Shown piece after piece: positions 8,256 to 17,544 of a stretch of DNA of 58,779 nt. Under the pieces are notes generated by a model, which saw nothing but the letters and a program-made list of their open reading frames with translations, was not told where the DNA came from and ran no database searches. This DNA comes from Paenibacillus sp. MSJ-34 (GTDB lineage: Bacteria; Bacillota; Bacilli; Paenibacillales; Paenibacillaceae): assembly GCF_018918005.1 (NCBI RefSeq), contig NZ_JAHLPR010000046.1, positions 1 through 58,779 on the forward strand, in the 5' to 3' direction. Each line of letters opens with the position of its first letter. Position 1 is the first letter of the stretch. The position numbers were made by a program, and so were the translations under genes.

Positions 8256-9209
8256 TTACTTGCTTAGAATTTCGGGCGTAGTCAGTTTATCGTAAAAATC
8301 CACTACTTTGTCTTTATCTTCGGAAGCGCGCAGAGCCATCGCCGAGCGCGGATGCTCGTCAAGCGTGCCCGTAATCATGTATGGGATCAAATAACCCCAT
8401 TCTTCTTTTTCCCGAAGCGGTATCATATAACGCTCGATGATGTCGAGCACGGGCCGCAATTTGTAATTCGTATGCTTCAAATGGGTGACGAGCAGCTCTG
8501 TCGGGCAATTGCCCGCAGCCCGTCCCATGCCGTATACGGATGCGTCCAGCAGCTCCACTCCGTTCTCAACGGCGACCAGCGTGTTGGAGAACGCAAGCTG
8601 CATGTTGTTATGCGTATGAACGCCCAGACGTTTGTTAGGCAGATGCTGTTTGAATTTGCTGATTAAATATTTGAAATCGTTATGATCCAGACTGCCGTAA
8701 GAGTCGACAACATAAACGATATCGACGACGCTTTCTTTAATCATTTCGAACGCTTCAAGCAGTTCATGCTCCATCACGTTCGACAACGCCATAATATTTA
8801 ACGTCGTTTCGTAGCCGCGGTCGTGGAAGGTTTGCACCAGTTGCAGCGCTTTATCCACGTCTTTAATATAGCACGCGACGCGAATGAGATCGAGCATGCT
8901 CTCGCTGCGCGGCAAAATATCGTTTTCGTCGACGCGGCCGATATCCACCAAGGCGGATAATTTGGTCGTGCCTTTTTGCGGAATGACTTTACGCAGGAAA
9001 TCGTCGTTCAGAAAACGCCACGGTCCCGCTTGATCGGCTCCTTTTAACAGTTTCGGAGAGTTTTTGTAACCGATCTCCATGTAATCGACGCCCGCTTCGT
9101 TTAGTCCCGCATATAAATTCTGTACGAATTCGACGCTGAAGTCCCAATTGTTGACGAGCCCGCCGTCACGAATCGTACAATCGACGATTTTACATTGATT
9201 CGCCTTCAT
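8256..9209 (-). CDS. DRE-TIM aldolase (HMG-CoA lyase-like / 4-hydroxy-2-oxovalerate aldolase-like)
   Basis: 317 aa from ATG 9209, chosen because AAAGGAGA lies just upstream; the frame itself is open to 9248. The metal-binding signatures of the DRE-TIM lyase superfamily are present: IVDCTIRDGG at the N-terminus and HTHNN near residue 196. The conserved VYVVDSYGSL and YGMGRAAGNCP segments also fit aldolase catalytic domains. The C-terminal communication domain of DmpG-type aldolases that partner a dehydrogenase is absent, so it probably works alone. It is monocistronic, and its substrate is not predictable from its neighbours. Confidence 0.85.
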   Translation of the reverse strand: MKANQCKIVDCTIRDGGLVNNWDFSVEFVQNLYAGLNEAGVDYMEIGYKNSPKLLKGADQAGPWRFLNDDFLRKVIPQKGTTKLSALVDIGRVDENDILPRSESMLDLIRVACYIKDVDKALQLVQTFHDRGYETTLNIMALSNVMEHELLEAFEMIKESVVDIVYVVDSYGSLDHNDFKYLISKFKQHLPNKRLGVHTHNNMQLAFSNTLVAVENGVELLDASVYGMGRAAGNCPTELLVTHLKHTNYKLRPVLDIIERYMIPLREKEEWGYLIPYMITGTLDEHPRSAMALRASEDKDKVVDFYDKLTTPEILSK

Positions 9210-9402
9210 CAAGATGTCTCCTTTTACCCAATAACATTTTCCTTTCATTCTACTTGATATTGCAACCTAAAGCAAAAGAAATATTGACGATGCTGTCGAA
9301 TTTTGCCTGCGCCGCGAAGCCGAAAACTTCGCCTTGATCCTCCTGCGAAACGGAACATGGCAAAGAGGACTGTCCCCCGACACAGTCCCTTCGTTTAAAG
9401 CA

Positions 9403-9621
9403 TTATTTCCGGTCTTTCCCCTTTTTATCTTCTCCTTTTTGTTTCCCTGCGCCGGCAAGAGGCGGATATTCCGAGTCAAACCGTTTACGCTCGGTCCGTT
9501 CGATTTGCACGATTTTGCCGTCATGCACAACGATTTGCACGTTGCCGTATTCCAAGCCTCTCACGCTGGCCAATATCCGCTCTGCCCACAGATCATCGAT
9601 TTGAAGCGGTTTGCTCATCAT
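9403..9621 (-). CDS. yezD: YezD family protein (DUF2292)
   Basis: 72-aa soluble protein. The core ASVRGLEYGNVQIVVHDGKI, then VQIERTERKRF, is the DUF2292/YezD signature. A Lys-rich tail (KGEDKKGKDRK) follows. YezD proteins are repeatedly encoded beside sulfur-assimilation genes; the molecular role is unknown. Here it is the last gene of the sulfate-uptake operon, 24 bp after cysW, which supports a sulfur-related role. Translation may start at either of the first two Met codons. Confidence 0.8.
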   Translation of the reverse strand: MMSKPLQIDDLWAERILASVRGLEYGNVQIVVHDGKIVQIERTERKRFDSEYPPLAGAGKQKGEDKKGKDRK

Positions 9622-9645
9622 CTTATCCTCCCGTTTCTTCTATAT

Positions 9646-10542
9646 TTACGCACTTGTTTTCTTTCCTTTCGGCGATTGCAACCGGCGCTGCTTTGCTTCC
9701 ACGACGCTCTTCGCCGCCAGCGTTGCCAAAGCAAGCAGTACGAGCAACGAAGCAACGGAGAACGAAGCGGCAAACTGATATTCATTGTATAAAATTTCCA
9801 CATGCAACGGCAGCGTGTTCGTTTCCCCGCGAATATGCCCGGAAACGACCGATACGGCTCCAAACTCCCCCATGGCGCGCGCATTGCACAAAATAATGCC
9901 GTACAACAGCCCCCACTTTATGTTGGGCAGCGTAACGCGCCAAAACGTTTGCCATCCGCTTGCCCCCAGGCTGATGGCAGCCTCTTCGTCCTGGATGCCT
10001 TGCGATTCCATTAAGGGAATCAATTCCCTGGCGACGAACGGAAATGTCACGAACAACGTGGACAGTACAATTCCCGGCAGAGCGTAAATGATTTGAACAT
10101 TGTGCTCCGCCAAAAAGGCGCCGAATAAGCCGCGCGAGCCGAACAAGAGCACGAAGATCAGTCCCGATATAACGGGAGATACCGCGAACGGCAAATCGAT
10201 GATCGTCGTCAAGACGTTCTTTCCTCGGAAACGAAACTTCGTAATGAGCCATGCGGCGGCGATGCCGAACAGCGTATTGAGCGGCACGACAATCGCCGAA
10301 GTCAGCAGCGTTAATCGGATCGCGGACCATGCGTCTTTCTCGGCGATCGCGGCGAAGAACACTTCCGCGCCTTTCCGGAACGCTTGCGCAAAGACGGTAA
10401 TAAGCGGCAATACAAGCACTACGCCCAAAAAAAGCAGCGCCGCCGCGATTAATATCCATTTGACGAGCGACGATTCCGTAATATGTTTCGGCCTGATGTC
10501 CGAAGTCGAATACGTTCCCGCGGTTGTTGCATATCCGGCCAT
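9646..10542 (-). CDS. cysW: Sulfate ABC transporter permease CysW
   Basis: 298-aa membrane permease for sulfate/thiosulfate import. It has a hydrophilic N-terminal tail of about 25 residues and then six membrane segments. The EAA loop reads [24 protein letters not shown], and [22 protein letters not shown] is diagnostic of CysW. It pairs with CysT encoded 31 bp upstream. The gene order sbp-cysT-cysW is conventional, but the expected ATPase gene cysA is replaced by yezD. Confidence 0.95.
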   Translation of the reverse strand: MAGYATTAGTYSTSDIRPKHITESSLVKWILIAAALLFLGVVLVLPLITVFAQAFRKGAEVFFAAIAEKDAWSAIRLTLLTSAIVVPLNTLFGIAAAWLITKFRFRGKNVLTTIIDLPFAVSPVISGLIFVLLFGSRGLFGAFLAEHNVQIIYALPGIVLSTLFVTFPFVARELIPLMESQGIQDEEAAISLGASGWQTFWRVTLPNIKWGLLYGIILCNARAMGEFGAVSVVSGHIRGETNTLPLHVEILYNEYQFAASFSVASLLVLLALATLAAKSVVEAKQRRLQSPKGKKTSA

Positions 10543-10573
10543 TTGCCCATTCCCCCCTTCACCCTGCCGGCCT

Positions 10574-11425
10574 TTATCCGGATATCGTTTTGCGCCTGCT
10601 GCGCCATTGGAGCCAGTTAATCATCAATAACATGAGGAACGAGATCGCCAGCATGACGAGCGCAATCGCCGTAGCCCCGGCATAGTCGTATTGCTCCAGC
10701 TTCGTCATAATGAGCAGCGGGGCGATTTCCGTTTTCATCGGCATATTGCCGGAAATGAATACGACCGAACCGTATTCTCCGATTCCGCGAGCAAACGCCA
10801 GAGCAAATCCGGTCAAAAGCGGAGGCAGCAGCTCCGGAAAAATGATCCGGCTGAACGTCCTCCATCGGTACGCCCCAAGCGAGGCGGCCGCTTCTTCCAC
10901 ATCCTTCTCCAACTCTTGCAGCACCGGCTGCACCGTGCGAACGACAAACGGCAAGCCGATAAAGACGAGCGCGATCGTAATGCCGACCGGAGAATACGCC
11001 GTTTTCACGCCAAGCTGATGAAATAAGCCGCCGAGCCAGCCGTTCTCCGCATAGATGGCCGTCAAGGCGATCCCGGCTACCGCCGTCGGCAGCGCGAACG
11101 GCAAATCGATCAAGCCGTCGACGATACGTTTTCCCGGGAAATGATAACGAACGAGCACCCACGCTGCCAGCAAACCGAATCCCGCATTGACAAGCGCCGC
11201 GAAGAAAGCGGTAAGGAAGCTGATCTGATAGGAGGCTACGACGCGCGGGTCGAGAATCGCCTGCCAGAAACGATCCCAACCCGCCGCCGCGGAATGTATA
11301 ACGAGCGCCGATAGCGGAAACAACACGAGACAGCTTACATAGAAGACGACGATGCCCATCGTCAGGCCGAACCCCGGTACGACCTTCCGCATCCTTCCAC
11401 TCGTCGTTTGAACCGATAGTCTCAT
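10574..11425 (-). CDS. cysT: Sulfate ABC transporter permease CysT (CysU)
   Basis: 283-aa permease, partner of CysW. It carries [39 protein letters not shown] (EAA loop) and [18 protein letters not shown], all characteristic of CysT. Six hydrophobic segments fit the family. It follows the binding-protein gene by 35 bp in the sulfate operon. Confidence 0.95.
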   Translation of the reverse strand: MRLSVQTTSGRMRKVVPGFGLTMGIVVFYVSCLVLFPLSALVIHSAAAGWDRFWQAILDPRVVASYQISFLTAFFAALVNAGFGLLAAWVLVRYHFPGKRIVDGLIDLPFALPTAVAGIALTAIYAENGWLGGLFHQLGVKTAYSPVGITIALVFIGLPFVVRTVQPVLQELEKDVEEAAASLGAYRWRTFSRIIFPELLPPLLTGFALAFARGIGEYGSVVFISGNMPMKTEIAPLLIMTKLEQYDYAGATAIALVMLAISFLMLLMINWLQWRSRRKTISG

Positions 11426-11460
11426 CAGCCAAGTCCCCCCCCTGATTCGCCGTTTCCGGC

Positions 11461-12555
11461 TTACTTTCCGTTTAAATAAATCCGGTCGAATACGCCGCCG
11501 TCCGCGAAATGCGTTTTTTGCGCCTGCTTCCAGCCGCCGAATACGTCGTCAACCGTCAAAAGGCTCACCTGCGGAAACTCGAATTTTTGAGCGACCGATT
11601 CGAGACGCGGGCGATAGAAATTTTTCGCTGCGATCGTTTGGCCTTCTTCCGTATACAAATATTCGAGATACGCTTTCGCCACTTCGCGAGTTCCTTTTTT
11701 ATCGACGACTTTATCGACAACGGCAACGGGAGGTTCCGCCAAAATGCTGATCGAAGGCACGACAATCTCAAATTTGTCCTCGCCGAATTCTTTCAACGAC
11801 AGAAACGCTTCATTCTCCCATGCGATCAGCACATCGCCGATTCCTCTTTCCACGAACGTCGTTGTCGAACCGCGCGCCCCGGAATCGAGCACCGGAACGT
11901 TCTTAAACAATGCCGACAGAAACTCTTCCGCTTTCTGTTCGTCGTTCCCGTTCTTTTGCAGCGCATATCCCCATGCCGCTAAATAATTCCAACGCGCCCC
12001 CCCGGACGTCTTCGGATTCGGCGTAATGACCGAAACGCCCGGTTTGATTAAATCGTCCCAGTCCTTAATTCCTTTCGGATTGCCGGTGCGCACGAGAAAG
12101 ACGATGGTGGACGTGTACGGCGAGCTGTTCTGGTCGAGCTTGGTTTGCCAGCCTTCCTCTATGAGTCCCGCCGCCTGAATTTCATCGATATCGTAAGCGA
12201 GCGCCAGCGTTACGACATCCGCCTGCAAGCCGTCGATGACCGAGCGCCCTTGCTTGCCCGATCCTCCATGCGATTGTTTCACCGTTACCGTTTGCCCCGT
12301 CTGCTCCTTCCAATAGACCGCGAACGCTTTGTTATACTCTTCGTAAAGCTCCCGGGTCGGATCGTACGATACGTTGAGCAGTTCGACCGGAGCTTTCGCC
12401 GCTTCCGGCTTCTCTTCCCGAACGCTAGCTTGGGCGGGCTGCTCCCCCGAACGGCCTTGGCTCCCCTCCTTCGTGTTCGTTTGCCCTCCGCCGCAAGCCG
12501 TTAAGCTTACCAATAAGACAGTGATGACAGCCGTTAATAACGTTACCTTTTTCAT
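11461..12555 (-). CDS. sbp: Sulfate-binding lipoprotein
   Basis: 364-aa periplasmic-type binding protein anchored as a lipoprotein (VLLVSLTAC lipobox, Cys21). Sulfate-binding motifs are visible: [17 protein letters not shown] near the start of the mature domain, [20 protein letters not shown], and [17 protein letters not shown]. First transporter gene of the sbp-cysT-cysW-yezD operon. Its ATG overlaps the stop of a 24-codon leader ORF (ATGA), so its translation is probably coupled to that peptide. Confidence 0.95.
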   Translation of the reverse strand: MKKVTLLTAVITVLLVSLTACGGGQTNTKEGSQGRSGEQPAQASVREEKPEAAKAPVELLNVSYDPTRELYEEYNKAFAVYWKEQTGQTVTVKQSHGGSGKQGRSVIDGLQADVVTLALAYDIDEIQAAGLIEEGWQTKLDQNSSPYTSTIVFLVRTGNPKGIKDWDDLIKPGVSVITPNPKTSGGARWNYLAAWGYALQKNGNDEQKAEEFLSALFKNVPVLDSGARGSTTTFVERGIGDVLIAWENEAFLSLKEFGEDKFEIVVPSISILAEPPVAVVDKVVDKKGTREVAKAYLEYLYTEEGQTIAAKNFYRPRLESVAQKFEFPQVSLLTVDDVFGGWKQAQKTHFADGGVFDRIYLNGK

Positions 12556-12626
12556 CGTTCTCTAACTCCTTTATTGTTCTTGCTTGCATCGTTTCTTTCC
12601 GAAAAAAAGTACAAAAAAAGACACAT
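12552..12626 (-). CDS. Putative 24-aa leader peptide of the sulfate operon
   Basis: A short ORF beginning MCLFLYFF and ending RER, whose TGA overlaps the sbp ATG. It has a good ribosome site (AAAGGAG, five bases before ATG). Codon 2 is Cys, which would let ribosome behaviour respond to Cys-tRNA. Its start is embedded in the right arm of a stem-loop (12619-12656). This is an inference from position, ribosome site and overlap; no homologue is recognised. Confidence 0.5.
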   Translation of the reverse strand: MCLFLYFFSERNDASKNNKGVRER

Positions 12627-12656
12627 ACCACTCCTTTCGCCAAATGGGTTGTGTCT
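12619..12656 (-). promoter_or_regulatory. Leader stem-loop with U-run (attenuator or RBS sequestration)
   Basis: AGACACA (12656-12650) pairs perfectly with TGTGTCT (12625-12619) and is followed on the transcript by TTTTTTTG, an intrinsic-terminator layout. The loop contains the AAAGGAG ribosome site, and the right arm covers the second to fourth codons of the leader peptide, so terminator formation and peptide translation would exclude each other. Confidence 0.5.
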
Positions 12657-12678
12657 CCGGCTGTCCGGTAAACCAACT

Positions 12679-12712
12679 ATTCCTATTAAATTAGTATGGA
12701 TTTAATTTGCAA
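12679..12712 (-). promoter_or_regulatory. sbp promoter with CymR-like dyad
   Basis: TTGCAA (12712-12707), a 17-bp spacer and TTAATA (12689-12684) form a plausible promoter. The imperfect dyad ATTCCTATTA-N3-TAGTATGGAT (12679-12701) overlaps it and resembles boxes bound by CymR, the Rrf2-type cysteine-metabolism repressor of Bacilli. The assignment is by similarity to remembered motifs only. Confidence 0.45.
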
Positions 12713-12817
12713 TTATCATATCACCGAATTTTTCCCATGTCAATACAAAAAATGGGCGGGTTGGCCCACCCTTCCTATCCGGCAGCGGGCGCTCCCTATC
12801 GCCCAATCCTCCGCTTG

Positions 12818-13372
12818 TCAACGCCGGATGTGCGAATTCCAATCATCCGCTAACATGGCGTATACCGCATGATCGACAAAACGGTCGTTTACCCACTCTT
12901 CCTGCCTGCAAACGCCTTCCAGTTGAAATCCCAATCGTTCCGGAATCGCCCGGCTCTTCGCATTGCCGACTCCCGCCCGAATTTCCACCCGGTTCAAATT
13001 CAATTCTTCAAAGGCATAATCAAGCAGCCGCCTGCACGAATCCGCCATGATCCCTTTGCCCTGCGCTTGCTCGTCCAACCAGTAGCCGATCGACGTCTTG
13101 CGGTTGGTCCAATCGATCCGATGGAATCCTATACAACCTGCCAAACGGCCCTCATAAAAAATGCCGCATTGAAATCCTCTGTTTTGCGCGAATTGCTCCA
13201 AAACCATGGAAATGAATTGCTTCGAATCTTCCTCGCTGCGAGTAATGTCCACCCACGGCAGCCATTCGCGCAAATAATCGCGGTTCCGCTCCGTTAGTTG
13301 AAATAATTCCGGCGCATGTTTCCATTCCAACAACTTCAATTCAAGCGATTCGCGAATCGTACAAACAAACAT
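12818..13372 (-). CDS. GNAT acetyltransferase, RimJ/RimL type
   Basis: 184 aa. The acetyl-CoA-binding region reads IGYWLDEQAQGKGIMADSCR (Q/RxxGxG/A loop), and GNAKSRAIPERLGFQLEG is the typical C-terminal motif of RimJ/RimL-like protein acetyltransferases. These enzymes acetylate protein N-termini or detoxify small molecules; the target here cannot be told. It lies upstream of the sulfate operon, with about 260 bp and a separate promoter between them, so the two are probably unrelated. Confidence 0.88.
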   Translation of the reverse strand: MFVCTIRESLELKLLEWKHAPELFQLTERNRDYLREWLPWVDITRSEEDSKQFISMVLEQFAQNRGFQCGIFYEGRLAGCIGFHRIDWTNRKTSIGYWLDEQAQGKGIMADSCRRLLDYAFEELNLNRVEIRAGVGNAKSRAIPERLGFQLEGVCRQEEWVNDRFVDHAVYAMLADDWNSHIRR

Positions 13373-13490
13373 GGTCCATTCCCCCGTTCCATCGATAAGT
13401 TACCTTTCTGCATTTCACAGAGTATCGGTGTTGCCGGCGATAAAGATAGTTCCATTATATTGGATTAGAAAGCGGAATGAAACGTCAAAC

Positions 13491-13528
13491 GAAAAACGGC
13501 GAGAAACCGCTCCCGCCGCATTCGCCGT
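13491..13528 (-). terminator. Terminator of the peptide-transport operon
   Basis: ACGGCGA / TCGCCGT stem; on the minus strand it is followed by TTTTCGTTTG, 17 bp after the last gene of the operon. Confidence 0.75.
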
Positions 13529-13544
13529 CATGTTCGACCATATA

Positions 13545-14510
13545 TCATACAAGATGGCAAGCGACGAAATGCCCTTCGCCCACATCTCTATACTCCGGAA
13601 TTTGCCGTTTGCACCATTCGGTCGCTATCGGACAACGCGTATGAAATTTGCATCCCGACGGCGGATTGGCCGGACTCGGTATATCCCCCTCCAGCACGAT
13701 TCTTTCCCGCTTCAAGGTCGGATCGGGAATGGGAATGGCCGACATCAGCGCTTTCGTATAAGGATGAAGCGGATTGCCGAACAATTGGCTCCTGCTCGCC
13801 GTCTCGACGATCGAACCGAGATACATGACGCCGACGCGATTGCACAAATGTTCGACCACGCTCAAATCGTGGGAAATGAACAGGTATGTCAGTTGCTTCT
13901 CCCGCTGGAGATCGCTGAGCAAGTTAATAATTTGCGCTTGAATCGACACGTCCAGCGCCGACACCGGCTCGTCGGCCACGACAAATTCCGGGTTCATAAT
14001 GAGCGCCCGGGCAATGCCGATGCGCTGCCGCTGTCCCCCGGAAAACTCGTGGGGATACCGCTCATAATGATAGCTTGCCAGACCGCAAAGCTCCATCGTT
14101 TCGACAACCCGGTCCCGTACGTCTTTGCGCTTGGCAAGACCGTGGTCGATCAACGCTTCGCCGATCGCTTCCCCGACTTTGATCCGGGGATTGAGCGAAC
14201 CGAACGGATCCTGGAATATCATTTGCAGCTTCGGACGCATGGAACGCATGTCCTTGTTGGATAGCTGATGGATATCCTGCCCCTTGAACGATATGACGCC
14301 CTCCGTCTTCTCGGTCAGGCGCAAAATCGTCCGGCCGATCGTGCTCTTCCCGCAGCCGGACTCGCCGACGAGCCCGAACGACTCGCCTCTCTTGATTTGA
14401 AAGGAAACGCCGTCCACCGCCTTCACGTTGCCGATCGTACGCTGGAATACGCCGCCGCGAATCGGAAAGTACTTTTTCAGCTGCTGCACCTGAATCAACG
14501 CTTCGCTCAT
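13545..14510 (-). CDS. Oligopeptide/dipeptide ABC transporter ATPase (OppF/DppF type)
   Basis: 321-aa ATPase. Walker [10 protein letters not shown] (residues 49-57), signature EFSGGQRQRIGIARAL, Walker B FVVADEP, and the H-loop LFISHDLSVV are all intact. The C-terminal peptide-transporter extension is present (HPYTKALMSAIP) with the Cys cluster CKFHTRCPIATEWC-x-10-C found in OppD/F-type ATPases. The ATG overlaps the OppD-type stop by 4 bp. With the upstream ATPase it energises the importer encoded at 15577-19332. Confidence 0.95.
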   Translation of the reverse strand: MSEALIQVQQLKKYFPIRGGVFQRTIGNVKAVDGVSFQIKRGESFGLVGESGCGKSTIGRTILRLTEKTEGVISFKGQDIHQLSNKDMRSMRPKLQMIFQDPFGSLNPRIKVGEAIGEALIDHGLAKRKDVRDRVVETMELCGLASYHYERYPHEFSGGQRQRIGIARALIMNPEFVVADEPVSALDVSIQAQIINLLSDLQREKQLTYLFISHDLSVVEHLCNRVGVMYLGSIVETASRSQLFGNPLHPYTKALMSAIPIPDPTLKRERIVLEGDIPSPANPPSGCKFHTRCPIATEWCKRQIPEYRDVGEGHFVACHLV

Positions 14511-15496
14511 CGCTTATTCCCCGCTTCCTCATACAACCAGCAGGCTGTCTTATGTTTGCCGCCGTCATGCGCGCGCAGCGGCGGCTGTTTCTCCTTGCAA
14601 ATGTCCATGCAAAAGGCGCAGCGGTCGTGAAAATGGCAATTGTCGCCCAACTCGACAGGATTGGGGACCTGCCCCGGGATCGAATACAGCCGTTCCCGGT
14701 TCTGATTGAGAATCGGCTTCGCTTTCAATAGCCCTTGCGTATACGGATGCCGCGGGTTTTGGAACAGCTCCAGCACCGGCGCTTCCTCAATCACTTTCCC
14801 TGCGTACATCACGACGACAAAATCGGCCATTTCGGCGACAACGCCCAGATCATGCGTAATCAGCATAATCGATGTCTTGATTTTATCCTTAATATCCCGC
14901 ATTAAATCCAAGATTTGCGCCTGGATCGTTACATCCAGCGCCGTCGTCGGTTCGTCGGCAATGAGCAGCTTCGGATTGCAGCTCAGCGCGATGGCGATCA
15001 TGACCCGCTGGCGCATTCCCCCGCTAAGCTCATGCGGGAACGAGCCGAATATTTGTTCCGCCCGCGGAATGCCTACCAAATTGATTAGTTCGATCGCCCT
15101 GTCGCGGGCTTCCTTGCGGTCGAGCAGCAGATGAAGCATAAGCGGCTCCATAATTTGCTCTCCGATGGTGAGAACCGGGTTCAGCGAAGACATCGGCTCC
15201 TGGAAAATAATCGAAATTTCGTTGCCGCGAATCCGGCTCATTTCGCGCTTGCTCAATCGCAGGATGTCCTTTCCCTCGAACCTTATTTCCCCGCCGGCAA
15301 TTTCGCCCGGAGGAGTCTCGATCAAGCGCATAAGAGACATCGCCGTTACGCTCTTGCCGCAGCCGGATTCCCCGACGACACAAAGGGTTTCGCCTTCGCG
15401 TATCGTGAAGCTGACGTCGTCGACAGCTTTGACCACACCGGCGGATGTATGAAAATGCGTCTTTAAATTTCGAAATTCGACTAACACTTTCGCCAT
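14507..15496 (-). CDS. Oligopeptide/dipeptide ABC transporter ATPase (OppD/DppD type)
   Basis: 329-aa ATPase. Walker [10 protein letters not shown], signature [18 protein letters not shown], Walker [15 protein letters not shown] and H-loop [12 protein letters not shown] are all visible. The C-terminal Cys-rich region [14 protein letters not shown] is typical of peptide/nickel transporter ATPases. It heads the ATPase pair, 80 bp after the OppC-type permease. Confidence 0.95.
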   Translation of the reverse strand: MAKVLVEFRNLKTHFHTSAGVVKAVDDVSFTIREGETLCVVGESGCGKSVTAMSLMRLIETPPGEIAGGEIRFEGKDILRLSKREMSRIRGNEISIIFQEPMSSLNPVLTIGEQIMEPLMLHLLLDRKEARDRAIELINLVGIPRAEQIFGSFPHELSGGMRQRVMIAIALSCNPKLLIADEPTTALDVTIQAQILDLMRDIKDKIKTSIMLITHDLGVVAEMADFVVVMYAGKVIEEAPVLELFQNPRHPYTQGLLKAKPILNQNRERLYSIPGQVPNPVELGDNCHFHDRCAFCMDICKEKQPPLRAHDGGKHKTACWLYEEAGNKR

Positions 15497-15576
15497 ATCG
15501 CATCTCCTTCTTGAAATGATCGGCTGCCCGGGGTGCCCGATAATTGTCGGGCTGGCATTGGCGCTTGCCCGCGTTC

Positions 15577-16512
15577 TTATCTGTGTTTCATTTTCGGATC
15601 CAAAGCGTCGCGAAGCGCGTCGCCGATCAGGTTAATAGCCGTCACGGTAATAAGAATGCACATGCCGGGCGGCACCCACAGCCAAGGCCTCTTGCGAAAA
15701 TCGATCAAATTGTTGGCCGCCGAGATCATATTGCCCCATGATGGAGTCGGAGGCACGACGCCGATCCCGAGAAAACTGAGCGCCGATTCGTAGATGATGG
15801 CGCTCGCCACGCCAAGCGTCGCCGATACAATAATGATCGGAACGACGTTCGGCATCAGATGGCGGAATATTTTGCGCCGGTCGCGCAATCCCAAGGCGTC
15901 GGTAGCCTGCATAAATTCCATCTCGCGCAGCATCAGCATTTGGCCGCGTACGAGCCGCGACAAACTCGTCCAGCCAAGCAAGCCGATAATAAGCATAAGG
16001 AAGTAAATGCGGTCAGCGGAATCGACTTTCAAATCGGACAATACGGCGCCTAATATAATGAGAATCGGCAAAGACGGCAAGGACATGAATATATCGGCAA
16101 TCCGCATAATGATCGCATCTGCGCCTCTGCGGTAAAATCCGGCCACCGCACCGAGCGTCGCGCCAATCACGACCGATATGCCCGTAGCTACGAGTCCGAC
16201 GGTGAGCGAGATCCGTCCCGCCAGCATCGTCCGCAGCAGAATATCGCGTCCGAGCTTATCGGTGCCGAGCCAATGGGCGCTGTTGGGCGGCTGATTTTTA
16301 TATGCCAAATCATAATCTTCCAATTCGTAAGGCGAGAACAAAGGCCCAATGAAACTGATCAGAAACATCAAGATTAATATAATAAGTCCCGCCAAAGCAA
16401 AGCGGTTTCGCGCGAACCGGCGCATCGCCGTTTTCCAGGGAGAAGCCGGCCGCTTGACGGCGACTTTAGCATTCGTATCCAAAGACGAAACTCTCGCGGA
16501 CACCTCGACCAC
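15577..16512 (-). CDS. Peptide ABC transporter permease (OppC/DppC type)
   Basis: 311-aa permease with the N-terminal OppC_N segment (FARNRFALAGLIILILMF) and a large loop containing SAHWLGTDKLGRDILLRTM, the OppC/DppC signature. The EAA loop reads MQATDALGLRDRRKIFRHLMPNV. It begins three bases after the OppB-type stop, so the two permeases are tightly coupled. Confidence 0.94.
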   Translation of the reverse strand: MVEVSARVSSLDTNAKVAVKRPASPWKTAMRRFARNRFALAGLIILILMFLISFIGPLFSPYELEDYDLAYKNQPPNSAHWLGTDKLGRDILLRTMLAGRISLTVGLVATGISVVIGATLGAVAGFYRRGADAIIMRIADIFMSLPSLPILIILGAVLSDLKVDSADRIYFLMLIIGLLGWTSLSRLVRGQMLMLREMEFMQATDALGLRDRRKIFRHLMPNVVPIIIVSATLGVASAIIYESALSFLGIGVVPPTPSWGNMISAANNLIDFRKRPWLWVPPGMCILITVTAINLIGDALRDALDPKMKHR

Positions 16513-16515
16513 CTC

Positions 16516-17478
16516 CTACTTTAAGCGAATTCTTGGATCTGCAACGCCGTAGAGCACGTCGGACAGCAGATTCCCGATCAGCGTCAACACGGCCAGAAAG
16601 ATCGTGAAGCCTAACATAAACGGATAGTCGCGCACCGTGATCGATTCCAGATATACTTGGCCGACCCCCGGCCAAACGAATACTTTCTCCAAAATAATGG
16701 CGCCGCCGAACAAAGTGGGAAGCTCGAAGCCGAACAGGGTAATCGCGGGCAGCAACGCGTTGCGCAACGCATGCTTGAAAATAACGGTACGTTCCTTCAA
16801 ACCTTTGGCGCGGGCGGTTCGAATATAATCCTGGCGAATCACTTCCAGCATCGCTGTGCGGAAATAGCGGGTCAGACTGCCTGTGCTGAGCATGGTCAGC
16901 ACGAGCGCCGGCAGGAACATATGGTGGGCGACGTCTTTGATATACGCCCAGCCTGTCGCGTTCAGCCCGGCCGTCGTCATGCCGCCGACGGGGAATAACC
17001 CGAGATGCAGGCTTAATCCGTAAATGAGCAGCAGACCGATAAAGAACGACGGCAAGGACATGCATAGAAAGATAAGTAAAGTGACCAGTTTGTCAAATAT
17101 CGAGTATTGGAATTTCGCCGAGAAAACGCCGGCGAATATCGCGATGAGCCAACTAAATATCAGACTAACGAAAGCGATTACAAAGGAGTTCCAGACATAA
17201 TTGTTTATGACTTTGCCGACCGGCTGCTTATGCTGCAGCGAGTCCCCCATATTTCCTTTGAGCATGTTGCCGGCCCAAGTGAAGTACCTTTCTACTACCG
17301 GTTTATCGAGGCCGTATATTTGCCTTAACTGTTCCATCTTCTCGTAAGTCATATTGGGAGTGACTTTGGCGGTAATGTAATCGCCCGGAACCATCGCGGA
17401 AATCGCAAAGACAATAATGGATATGCCGATCAGCGTCGGGATCATCTGTAGCAGCCTGCGGATCATATACTGCTTCAT
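16516..17478 (-). CDS. Peptide ABC transporter permease (OppB/DppB type)
   Basis: 320-aa permease. It shows the N-terminal MKQYMIRRLLQMIPTLIGIS and the loop GLDKPVVERYFTWAGNMLKG followed by GDSL, typical of DppB/OppB. The EAA loop IRTARAKGLKERTVIFKHAL and the C-terminal DVLYGVADPRIRLK are intact. It follows the binding-protein gene, from which it is separated by a strong hairpin (17507-17530). Confidence 0.94.
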   Translation of the reverse strand: MKQYMIRRLLQMIPTLIGISIIVFAISAMVPGDYITAKVTPNMTYEKMEQLRQIYGLDKPVVERYFTWAGNMLKGNMGDSLQHKQPVGKVINNYVWNSFVIAFVSLIFSWLIAIFAGVFSAKFQYSIFDKLVTLLIFLCMSLPSFFIGLLLIYGLSLHLGLFPVGGMTTAGLNATGWAYIKDVAHHMFLPALVLTMLSTGSLTRYFRTAMLEVIRQDYIRTARAKGLKERTVIFKHALRNALLPAITLFGFELPTLFGGAIILEKVFVWPGVGQVYLESITVRDYPFMLGFTIFLAVLTLIGNLLSDVLYGVADPRIRLK

Positions 17479-17506
17479 AGCATTTCCTCCTAGGCTTATA
17501 GTGGAA

Positions 17507-17530
17507 TGCTCAGCCCATACGGGCTGAGCA
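17507..17530 (-). terminator. Perfect hairpin between SBP and oppB-type genes
   Basis: TGCTCAGCCC / GGGCTGAGCA with a 4-base loop and no U-run. It is probably an mRNA 3' stabiliser or partial terminator that gives the binding protein a higher level than the permeases. Confidence 0.6.
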
Positions 17531-17544
17531 TACGATTCATGCTG

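Noticed and set aside
11461-12817. SAM riboswitch (S-box) before the sulfate operon
   Set aside because: The leader is too short and lacks the conserved S-box core; only a simple hairpin with a U-run is visible.
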